Part shown: in pieces, positions 7,347-14,925 of the stretch | Layout of the letters: the number at the start of each line of letters is the position of its first letter | Numbering within the stretch: position 1 is the first letter of the stretch | Origin: Terrabacter aerolatus | GTDB taxonomy: Bacteria > Actinomycetota > Actinomycetes > Actinomycetales > Dermatophilaceae | DNA length: 64,000 bases | Assembly (NCBI RefSeq): GCF_007991735.1 | Contig: NZ_BJYX01000010.1 | Location: 62,001-126,000 of the forward strand | Reading direction: 5' to 3' | The notes under the pieces: model-generated | The model's database searches: none | Told to the model about the DNA's origin: nothing | Seen by the model: the letters and a program-made list of their open reading frames with translations, nothing else | Made by a program: the position numbers and the translations under genes

Positions 7347-8182
7347 GAGTGATCACCCTTCGAGGTGGCCAGCACGCTCGCGGCGTGGTCGGGCACGTAG
7401 TTCTGCTCGTGCTGCGGCGGCCGCTCGTAGCCGCGCGGCGCCGGGCGCTTCGGGACGGGTGGCACGGAGGGGGCGACCTCGGCGTGCGGGATCGAGCTGA
7501 GCAGGTGGTGCATGACGTTGACCCGCGAGCGGCGCTTGTCCTCGGACTCGACGACGTGCCACGGCGCGTGGTCGGTGCTCGTGCGGGCCATCATGATGTC
7601 CTTGGCCTCGGAGTAGTCCTCCCAGCGGGTGATCGACTCGAGGTCCATGGGCGAGAGCTTCCACTGCCGCATGGGGTCCTTGGCGCGGGAGCGGAATCGG
7701 CGCTCCTGCTCGACGTCGGAGACGCTGAACCAGTACTTGCGCAGGATGATCCCGTCGTCGACGAGCATCTGCTCGAAGACGGGAGCCTGCTCGAGGAAGC
7801 GGTCGTACTGCTCGTCGGTGCAGAAGCCCATGACCCGCTCGACCCCCGCCCGGTTGTACCAGGACCGGTCGAACAGCACGATCTCCCCGGCGGCGGGCAG
7901 GTGGGCGATGTAGCGCTGGAAGTACCACTGCGACTTCTCGCGGTCGGTCGGCGCCGGGAGGGCCGCGATGCGTGCGACGCGCGGGCTGAGGTACTCGGTG
8001 ATGCGCTTGATCGCCGACCCCTTGCCCGCGGCGTCGCGACCCTCGAAGACGACGACGACGCGCTGGCCCGTGGCCCGCACCCACTCCTGGAACGCCACGA
8101 GCTCGGCCTGCAGTCGACGGACCTCGGTCTCGTAGACGTCGAGGTCCATCTTCCGGGGTCGTTTTGCGCCGTGCTTGGCCAT
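7343..8182 (-). CDS. ppk2: Polyphosphate kinase 2 family protein
   Basis: A 279-residue PPK2 with Walker A GRDAAGKGSAIKR near residue 49, the lid/Walker B region FDRSWYNRAGVERVMGF, and the terminal block typical of class I PPK2. It transfers phosphate between polyphosphate and nucleoside diphosphates in the cytosol, usually favouring GTP or ATP formation from polyphosphate. The start MAKHGAKRPRK is preferred over a GTG-type start 48 bases upstream that adds a non-conserved stretch. Its stop overlaps the proposed uvrD2 start, so the two genes are likely cotranscribed. This pairing is not part of the M. tuberculosis order. Confidence 0.92.
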   Translation of the reverse strand: MAKHGAKRPRKMDLDVYETEVRRLQAELVAFQEWVRATGQRVVVVFEGRDAAGKGSAIKRITEYLSPRVARIAALPAPTDREKSQWYFQRYIAHLPAAGEIVLFDRSWYNRAGVERVMGFCTDEQYDRFLEQAPVFEQMLVDDGIILRKYWFSVSDVEQERRFRSRAKDPMRQWKLSPMDLESITRWEDYSEAKDIMMARTSTDHAPWHVVESEDKRRSRVNVMHHLLSSIPHAEVAPSVPPVPKRPAPRGYERPPQHEQNYVPDHAASVLATSKGDHS

Positions 8183-8256
8183 GGGCTCATCCTTGCACCG
8201 AGGGACGACGGCCGCGGCAGCCGTCCCCACCCCACGAACGGATGACGAGGAACCCG

Positions 8257-8526
8257 ATGCCCGACAGCACCCAGGTCACGCCCGAGCAGGGCTCCATCAC
8301 CATGTTCACGACGACGTGGTGCGGCTACTGCACGCGCCTCAAGGGCCAGCTGACCCGCGAGGGCGTGCCGTTCACCGAGATCGACCTCGAGGCCAACCCC
8401 GAGCACGTCGACTTCGTCGAGCACGTCAACGGCGGCAACCGCACGGTGCCGACGGTCGTCTTCCCCGACGGCTCGGCCGCGACCAACCCCTCGCTCGCCG
8501 AGGTGCGCTCCCGCCTCGCCGGCTGA
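8257..8526 (+). CDS. mrx1: Mycoredoxin-like glutaredoxin
   Basis: An 89-residue glutaredoxin-fold protein with the active-site CGYC in TTTWCGYCTRLKGQL and a cis-proline TVPTVV. Mycoredoxins reduce mixed disulfides with mycothiol. The downstream NudC and flanking UvrD2 match the conserved actinobacterial order. The start MPDSTQVTPEQ is chosen for the GAGGAA seven bases upstream; ATG at 8242 is an alternative. The gene ends in a 9-bp tandem repeat with four in-frame stops. Confidence 0.9.
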   Translation: MPDSTQVTPEQGSITMFTTTWCGYCTRLKGQLTREGVPFTEIDLEANPEHVDFVEHVNGGNRTVPTVVFPDGSAATNPSLAEVRSRLAG

Positions 8527-8556
8527 CCCGCCTGACCCGCCTGACCCGCGTGACCC
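8521..8556 (+). repeat. 9-bp tandem repeat over the mycoredoxin stop codon
   Basis: Four units of (GGC/GCC/GCG)TGACCC begin at the last codon of the mycoredoxin gene. TGA occurs at 8524, 8533, 8542 and 8551, all in frame. The array fills the gap to the convergent nudC gene. Confidence 0.85.
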
Positions 8557-8571
8557 GCAGTCCGACGCGTC

Positions 8572-9576
8572 TCAGAAGGCGGTGCCGGTGCCCGGCGGCA
8601 CGACGGACTCCACGGTCTGCCCCAGCCAGTGCTCGATGATGCGCTTGGCGATCGAGATGCCGCTCGGCGTGCGGATCGTGCCGCTGCGCAGCAGGTCGCG
8701 GTACTCGTCTCGGCTGACCCAGCGAGCCTCGGCCATCTCGACCGGGTCGATGGTCAGCGCCGTCTCCCGGGTCGTCGCCTCGAAGCCGATCATGACCGAC
8801 GACGGGAACGGCCACGGCTGGTCGCCGAGGTAGCGCACGTCGTCGACGGTGACGCCGACCTCCTCGGCCACCTCACGGGCGACCGCGGCCTCGAACGACT
8901 CCCCCGGCTCGACGAAGCCGGCCAGCACCGAGAACCGGCCCTCGGGCCACTGCGCCCCGCGACCGAGCAACAGCCGGCCGTCCGGGTCGACGACCGACAT
9001 GATGACGGCTGGGTCGGTGCGCGGGTAGTGCTCGCTCCCCTCCCGCTCGCACCGCCGCACCCAGCCCGCCTGGACGGGCACGGTGGGGGCGCCGCAGCGC
9101 GGGCAGAAGCGGTGCGTGGCGTGCCAGTTGGCGAGCGCCAGCGCCGTGGTGAAGATGCCGGCGTCGCGGGCCGCCAGCGCCTCTCCGGCCTGTCGCAGGG
9201 TCAGCCAGCCGTCCTCGGCGGGGTCGGCGTCGCCGTCCGCGCCCCGGGTCACGATGCCGACGTATGCCGTGCCGTCCGTGTCGCGCCCGAGGTGCAGACC
9301 CAGCCCGTCACGGTCCGCGGGCTCCGGCGCCCGGAGCACGAGCCGGAGGCTGTCGTCGGTGGCGGCGTCGTCGGCGGAGCGGTCGTCGCCGGCGCCGTGG
9401 GGTGCGGCGGTGCCGGGCGTGACCTGCATCCGGTCGCCGCGGACCTCGACCACCCAGGTCCGCGCGTCGCCGAGCAGCTCGCCGAGGACGTCGGGGCGCC
9501 GGCGCTCGAGCGCCACCCGGTCCAGTGAGCTGCGCGAGAGCGCGAGGTCGGCCAGGGTCTCCTCGGTCAGTGCCAC
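8572..9576 (-). CDS. nudC: NAD+ diphosphatase NudC
   Basis: A 334-residue Nudix hydrolase. The N-terminal domain is variable. A zinc-ribbon region follows at about 190 (FCPRCGAPT, RRCEREGSEHYPRTDP). The Nudix box is near 245 (GFVEPGESFEAAVAREVAEEVGV region, with the G-x5-E-x7-REVxEE pattern), and the NudC signature QPWPFPSS comes just after. It cleaves NAD(H) to NMN(H) and AMP and can remove NAD caps from RNA. The fourth zinc ligand is not a cysteine, as in some actinobacterial homologues. The GTG start at 9576 opens VALTEETLADL. It converges with mycoredoxin. Confidence 0.93.
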   Translation of the reverse strand: MALTEETLADLALSRSSLDRVALERRRPDVLGELLGDARTWVVEVRGDRMQVTPGTAAPHGAGDDRSADDAATDDSLRLVLRAPEPADRDGLGLHLGRDTDGTAYVGIVTRGADGDADPAEDGWLTLRQAGEALAARDAGIFTTALALANWHATHRFCPRCGAPTVPVQAGWVRRCEREGSEHYPRTDPAVIMSVVDPDGRLLLGRGAQWPEGRFSVLAGFVEPGESFEAAVAREVAEEVGVTVDDVRYLGDQPWPFPSSVMIGFEATTRETALTIDPVEMAEARWVSRDEYRDLLRSGTIRTPSGISIAKRIIEHWLGQTVESVVPPGTGTAF

Positions 9577-9708
9577 ACCGACCACCCTAGAACGGCGTCC
9601 TGTCGCGTTCCTGCGGTGTCGGTCCGCGGCGACCGTCCGACCCGGCGCACCGACCGGCCCAGGCGTCGCCTCCCACGCTCGACGCGCCCTGCGACCTACG
9701 GTGGTCTC

Positions 9709-11337
9709 GTGACGCGCAGCCCTCTCTTCCTCGCCGCCCTGGCGAGCTCGGCCGTGCCGGGCCTCGACCCGGTGACGGTGGAGGGCGTGCCGAGCGAGCC
9801 CGGCGACCTCTTCGAGATCGCCTACGTGCAGGACAGCCAGGACCGACGATGGGTCGTCAAGGCGCCGTGCACGCAGGCGGCCGGCGCGATGCTCGACGAC
9901 GTCTCCGCGCTCTCCGGCCTGCTCGGGCGTCGGCTCGAGGTGGCCATGCCCATGGTGCGCGGCTTCGCCCCGGTGCCCGAGGGTCGCGCCGCCGTCTACC
10001 TCCGGGTCCCGGGGCGGCCGCTCGACCTCGCCGGCCTCGGGCCGGGTCCGCTGGCGGCCGAGCTCGGGCGCACCCTCGCGCACATCCACAACGTCGAGCA
10101 CCTGCTGTTCGAGGAGGCGGGGCGTCCGTCGTACGACGCCGAGGCGCACCGCCGGCGCCAGCTCTCCGAGCTCGACCGGGCCGCCGCCACCGGGCACGTG
10201 CCGACCGGTCTGCTGACCCGCTGGGAGCACGCCCTCGAGGACGTGTCGCTGTGGCGTTTCGCGCCGACCCCCGTCCACGGCACCTTCACCGGCCAGAACG
10301 TCCTGGCCTCGTTCGACGACGACGACGACTCGGCGTCCGGCCACGTGCGGGGAGTCCTCGCCTGGGAGGCGAGCCGCATCGGCGACCCCGCCGACGACTT
10401 CGCCGAGCTGGCCAGCATCGCGCAGCCCGACACCGTGGACGCCGTCCTCGAGGCGTACGCCGCCTCACGCGTCGAGCGTCCGGACGTGCACCTCGTCCGC
10501 CGGGCCCGGCTCTCGGCCGAGATGGCCCCCCTGCGCCGGTTGCTCCACGCGCTCGCCGCGGGAGAGCTCGACGTCGTCGAACGCACCGCGGGCGAGCTGC
10601 GCCGCCTCGACGCCCGGGTCGTGGCGCAGGATCGCCGCCACGCCCTCGAGGACGCCGAGCGGAGCGAGCGCACCCGACGCTCGCAGGAGCCCTCCGTCGG
10701 CATCGACCCCGACGACCCGGAGCGACCTCCGACGGGTGAGCGCCCCGAACCCGACTGGGACGCGACGCAGCCCCACGTGCCCTTCCCGATGCTCGGCGCG
10801 ACCCAGGCCATCTCGATGCACCCCCTCCTCGAGGAGTCGCAGGGGTATGCCGCGTCGCCCCCGCCGCCCGCCGCCGGGTCCCCCGGGTCTCTCGAGTCCC
10901 CCGAGCCGTCCGAGCCCGCTCCGGACGCGCCTGCCACGGAGCACTGGGAGCAGCCGCTCACGGCGCCCGCGACGACGTCCCCGTCCTCGACGGATCAGGC
11001 CCCGCCGACGCCGGGCGACGCGCGAGACGCCGCAGGCACCGGGGGCGGGACTCAGGACGGAGCCCACCCCGGGACGCCGGAGAGCCAGAACGAGGTCACG
11101 GACTCGATTCAGGCCTCGCCTCAGGACCCGGTTCAGGACTCGCCTCAGGACTCGGTCGAGGACTCGCAGCCCGTGCCGGTGGTGGCTGCCGACTCCGACG
11201 CGTCGCCGTTCGAGATCGACGAGGTCGAGGCGTTGCCGGAAGAGGCCGACGGCGTGCTCGACCTGCACGAGGGCGCCTCCGACTTCGTGCCCGTCGAGCA
11301 CCACCCCGCGCACGAACCGCACGCTGACCGCCGCTGA
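9709..11337 (+). CDS. APH-like phosphotransferase with disordered C-terminal tail
   Basis: A 542-residue protein with a GTG start (VTRSPLFLAAL). The first ~300 residues carry an aminoglycoside/macrolide-phosphotransferase kinase fold: VVKAPC lysine region near 46, HIHNVEHLLF, PVHGTFTGQNVL catalytic loop near 192 and a metal site around EASRIGDPADDF. In the loop, HGTFTGQN replaces the usual HGDxxxxN, so the catalytic Asp appears to be Thr, and the second motif reads WEASRIGDP rather than IDW/IDF. It may bind a nucleotide without normal catalysis. Residues ~340-542 are acidic, Pro/Ser-rich and degenerate-repetitive (SPQD/VQDS units near 465). Homologues sit between nudC and the AdnAB genes in related actinobacteria. 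Confidence 0.8.
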   Translation: MTRSPLFLAALASSAVPGLDPVTVEGVPSEPGDLFEIAYVQDSQDRRWVVKAPCTQAAGAMLDDVSALSGLLGRRLEVAMPMVRGFAPVPEGRAAVYLRVPGRPLDLAGLGPGPLAAELGRTLAHIHNVEHLLFEEAGRPSYDAEAHRRRQLSELDRAAATGHVPTGLLTRWEHALEDVSLWRFAPTPVHGTFTGQNVLASFDDDDDSASGHVRGVLAWEASRIGDPADDFAELASIAQPDTVDAVLEAYAASRVERPDVHLVRRARLSAEMAPLRRLLHALAAGELDVVERTAGELRRLDARVVAQDRRHALEDAERSERTRRSQEPSVGIDPDDPERPPTGERPEPDWDATQPHVPFPMLGATQAISMHPLLEESQGYAASPPPPAAGSPGSLESPEPSEPAPDAPATEHWEQPLTAPATTSPSSTDQAPPTPGDARDAAGTGGGTQDGAHPGTPESQNEVTDSIQASPQDPVQDSPQDSVEDSQPVPVVAADSDASPFEIDEVEALPEEADGVLDLHEGASDFVPVEHHPAHEPHADRR

Positions 11338-11457
11338 CGGCGCAACGGTTCCCGCCACTCGCGTGGTCCCGCGATGCCCTCGCGGCAGGTCCACGTCGGG
11401 GCGGTGGCGAGGGCCGGACCCGCAGGCGGCGGGAGCCGCTCGTCGACCTGCTCCGGG

Positions 11458-14400
11458 CTACTCGGGGAGGGTGCGGAGCAGGTCGCCGAGCGCAGCCTCG
11501 CCGGGAAGGTCCGGGCGCACGGTGACTCCCTCGCCCGCGTAGTAGAACGCCGCATCGACGAGGGTCGGGTCGACGCCGCGCAGGCGGGCGAAGGCGACGG
11601 CATACGCCCCGAGCTGGAGGGCACGGACGGTGGCGTCGCGCCCGGTGGGCCGGGCGCCGGTCTTCCAGTCGACGACGGTCCAGCCGCCGTCGTCGCGGGG
11701 GAAGACGGCGTCGACGCGGCCGCGGACGGCGATGCCGTCGATGATCGTCTCGATCGACATCTCGATCTCCTCCGGAATGCGGTCGGCCCACTCGCTGGCG
11801 AGGAAGCGCTCCTTCATCGCGTCGAGGTCGCTGTCGTCGGCGGCGCCCTCGTCGGCGCTGCCGGGCAGGTCGAGCAGGTCGACGAACGCGGCCCGGGAGT
11901 AGTGCTCCTCGATCCACGCGTGGAAGGCCGTGCCCTGGCGGGCCGCGACGGCGGGCGGGCTCGGCATGGGACGGCGGAGCGACATCGCGAACGCCTCGGC
12001 ATCACGCGCGAGCGACACGACTGCCGAGGCCGACAGGTGCCGTGGGACGGCGACCACGGGCTCTCCCCTCGACCGGCGGGCAGCCTGCTCGGCGAGCAGG
12101 ATGCGCAGGTCGTCGACCCGCGGATCACCGTGCGGCACATGGGGTCCCACCTCGACGAGGGACGCGATGCGCCGGTGCGCGTCGAGGAGCGCCTGACGCC
12201 TCGTACCCATCGGGTCGTGGGGCCACAGCTGCGAGAGCGGGACGGCGAGGTGGGGGTTGGTGGGCGCCACGGCCTTGCCCTTGTCGTCGACCACGGGCTC
12301 GGGCGCGGCCACCCAGACCGTCCGCGTCACGGAGCCGGGCAGGGAGTCCTCGACCTCGGTCAGGAAGCGCGACGGCACCGACAGGGTCTTCTTCGCCGCG
12401 CCCCACAGGTGTGTCGTGAGCAGCATCGAGGAGCGCGCACGGGTCAGCGCCACGTAGGCGAGGCGGCGCTCCTCCGCGACGGCATGACGACCGCCGTCGA
12501 GGACGAAGGTGTCGATGGCGGCGCTCAACGCCTTGCGGTCCGGGACGCCGCGCCAGTCGAGGTGAGGCAGTCCGGCGCGGTCGCCCCGGAGGTCGTAGGG
12601 CAGCGAGTCGAGCCCGACGAGCCAGCCCTTGTCCTTGACGTCGCCCGAGCACGCGTAGGCCGTGGGGTCGCTGTCGGTGACGGGCGCCACGGCCGTCGCG
12701 CCGTGGGCCGGGAAGACGCCCTCGACGAGGGTGGGGACGGCGACGACGTCCCACTCGAGACCCTTGGCCGCGTGAACGGTGAGCACCTGCACCGCGTCGG
12801 CGTCGGACTCGGTGTGCCCGGCATCGAGGCCACGCTCCTGGTCCCGCGCCGCGTCGAGCCAGCTGAGGAAGCCGGAGAGGGTCGGCCGGTCGCTGGTCGT
12901 CGCGTAGCGGGCCGCGACGTCGGCGAACGCGTCGAGGTGCACGCGCGCCGTCGAGGCCGTGTGCTCAGGGCGGGACAGCACCTCGATGTCGAGCCCGATC
13001 GCGACCTCGGCCTCGGCCACGAGGTCGACGAGGGGCAGCGCGGTGAGGCGGCGCAGGCGGCGCACGACCTCACCGAGGTCGTGCAGCCGGGTCAGGGCCT
13101 CGTCGCTGATGCGCGCGCCGTCGCGGGCGGTCCACCCGGGCCGCGGCAGGTCGTCGAGGGCCTCGACGAGGGTGGCGGTGTCGGCGCTGTCGGCGGCGAG
13201 GTCGGAACCGCGGCGGTCGTCGGCGGTGGCCCCGTCCGACCCCTCCTCGGCGGGCGTCGCCGCAACCCCGCCCGGGGTCTCGTCCACGGAGGCCGGAACA
13301 CCGGGTTGCGTCGCGCCCGGCTCGGGCGCCGCGGGGGCGGTCGTCGACGTGCCGGGGTGTGGGGTACGCCCGTGCAGCTCGCGCGCCCAGGCCCAGAGGC
13401 CGGCGAGGTCGGCGGCGCCCAGGCGCACGACGGGACCCGTCAGCAGGCGCATCAGCTGGTCGCCCCGGGTCGGGTCCTGGACGACCCACAGGGCCGAGAC
13501 GAGGTCGCTGACCTCAGGGGTCACGAGCAGCCCGCCGAGGCCGACGACCTCGACCGGGAGCTGTCGGCGTCGCAGCGCCTCGAGGACGAGCGGGAACGTG
13601 GAGCGTCGTCGGCACAGCACCGCGGCGCTGCGGCCCGTGCGCCGACCGCTCGGGCTGAACCAGTGCGAGGCGATCCAGCCGGCCAGGTGGTCGGCCTCCT
13701 CCTCGGCGGTCTCGAGCCGGGCGACCTCGATCGTGCCGACCCCGGCCCCGGGACGGGGCCGCAGCGGTTGCACGTGCTCGGTGGCGAGCGGCGCGGCGAC
13801 GGTGTTGGCCGCCTCGAGGATGAGGGCGTCGTTGCGCCAGCTCGTCGAGAGCGGCAGGACGTCGGCCGGCCCCTCATCGCTCGCGAACTCGGTGGGGAAG
13901 CGCAGCAGGGTCGTGGCGCTCGCGCCGCGCCAGCCGTAGATGGACTGGTTGGGGTCACCGACCGCCGTCAGGGCCACCCCGGGGTGGTGGAATAGCGACC
14001 GCAGCAGCTCGAGCTGCGCCTCGGAGGTGTCCTGGAACTCGTCGAGCAGCACGGCTCTGAAGCGCTCCCGCTCGATCTCCCCCACCGCGGGCACCGCCTT
14101 GGTCAGCCGGGCGGCGATGGCCATCTGGTCGGCGAAGTCGAGCGACTCCCGCTCGCGCTTGAGGTCGAGGAAGGCCTCGACGATGGGCAGCACGGTGCGT
14201 CGCTCGCGCAGCACGGTGACCGCGTCCCGCGCGGCCGTGAGCGAGCCGCGGCCGTCGCCGTCGGGCAGCGCGTCGAGTCGCGCGAGCACCTCGTCGAGGT
14301 GCGCCATGACCTCGCCCGGCGTGCGGACGTGCTCGGCCATCTCACCGGCGAGGGCCATGACGGCCTGGATGACCGTGGCCTCGCTCTTGACGACGTCGTC

Positions 14401-14925
14401 CATCGGACCGTCCCACCGCGACACGGCCTCGGCGGCGAGCTGCCAGGCCCCCGCCTCGGTGAGGATGCGGAACTCGGGCTCGATGCCCACGCGCAGCGCG
14501 TGCTCGCGGACGAGGCGACCGGCATACGCGTGGTAGGTCGAGACGGTGGGGGTGCCGCCCAGCACCTCGGCGCCCGTGCCGTCGTCGGCGGGCGGCGTCC
14601 AGATGCCGGCGCGCTCGAGACCACGCAGGCGCTTGGCGATGCGCTGGGACAGCTCGGCCGCTGCCTTGCGGGTGAAGGTCAGGCCGAGCACCTGGTCGGG
14701 GTCGACGAGGCCGTTGGCGACGAGCCACACGACGCGCGCGGCCATCGTCTCGGTCTTGCCGGACCCGGCGCCGGCCACGACGAGCAGGGGTCGGGCGCCG
14801 GCCTCGATGACGGCCGCCTGCTCTGCGGTGGGCGGCGGCATCTCCAGGGCGGTCGCGATGTCGAGGGCACGGTGCCGGGCGCTCGACGCCCGTCCCGTGG
14901 CAGTCGCGGTCTCGACGGTCGTCAC
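11458..14925 (-). CDS. adnB: AdnB-like helicase-nuclease subunit
   Basis: A 1155-residue UvrD-type helicase fused to a C-terminal RecB-family nuclease. Walker A GAGSGKTETM is near residue 45 and LLDEFQDTS near 310. A motif VI-like VALTRARSSML is near 830, and a PD-(D/E)XK core GRVDAVFPRDDGGWTVVDWKTG near 1070. AdnA and AdnB form the mycobacterial end-resection motor-nuclease that acts at double-strand breaks. A low-complexity Ala/Pro/Thr/Asp insert (roughly residues 515-590) interrupts domain 2A. The GTG start overlaps the adnA stop (GTGA), implying translational coupling. Assignment of A versus B follows gene order and length and is less certain than the family. Confidence 0.88.
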   Translation of the reverse strand: MTTVETATATGRASSARHRALDIATALEMPPPTAEQAAVIEAGARPLLVVAGAGSGKTETMAARVVWLVANGLVDPDQVLGLTFTRKAAAELSQRIAKRLRGLERAGIWTPPADDGTGAEVLGGTPTVSTYHAYAGRLVREHALRVGIEPEFRILTEAGAWQLAAEAVSRWDGPMDDVVKSEATVIQAVMALAGEMAEHVRTPGEVMAHLDEVLARLDALPDGDGRGSLTAARDAVTVLRERRTVLPIVEAFLDLKRERESLDFADQMAIAARLTKAVPAVGEIERERFRAVLLDEFQDTSEAQLELLRSLFHHPGVALTAVGDPNQSIYGWRGASATTLLRFPTEFASDEGPADVLPLSTSWRNDALILEAANTVAAPLATEHVQPLRPRPGAGVGTIEVARLETAEEEADHLAGWIASHWFSPSGRRTGRSAAVLCRRRSTFPLVLEALRRRQLPVEVVGLGGLLVTPEVSDLVSALWVVQDPTRGDQLMRLLTGPVVRLGAADLAGLWAWARELHGRTPHPGTSTTAPAAPEPGATQPGVPASVDETPGGVAATPAEEGSDGATADDRRGSDLAADSADTATLVEALDDLPRPGWTARDGARISDEALTRLHDLGEVVRRLRRLTALPLVDLVAEAEVAIGLDIEVLSRPEHTASTARVHLDAFADVAARYATTSDRPTLSGFLSWLDAARDQERGLDAGHTESDADAVQVLTVHAAKGLEWDVVAVPTLVEGVFPAHGATAVAPVTDSDPTAYACSGDVKDKGWLVGLDSLPYDLRGDRAGLPHLDWRGVPDRKALSAAIDTFVLDGGRHAVAEERRLAYVALTRARSSMLLTTHLWGAAKKTLSVPSRFLTEVEDSLPGSVTRTVWVAAPEPVVDDKGKAVAPTNPHLAVPLSQLWPHDPMGTRRQALLDAHRRIASLVEVGPHVPHGDPRVDDLRILLAEQAARRSRGEPVVAVPRHLSASAVVSLARDAEAFAMSLRRPMPSPPAVAARQGTAFHAWIEEHYSRAAFVDLLDLPGSADEGAADDSDLDAMKERFLASEWADRIPEEIEMSIETIIDGIAVRGRVDAVFPRDDGGWTVVDWKTGARPTGRDATVRALQLGAYAVAFARLRGVDPTLVDAAFYYAGEGVTVRPDLPGEAALGDLLRTLPE

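Noticed and set aside
11374-13995. 873-residue plus-strand frame opposite adnB, and 15882-18365 opposite adnA
   Set aside because: Composition (Gly, Arg, Val, Glu repeats) is that of an antisense frame of a high-GC gene; the minus-strand frames have clear helicase motifs.
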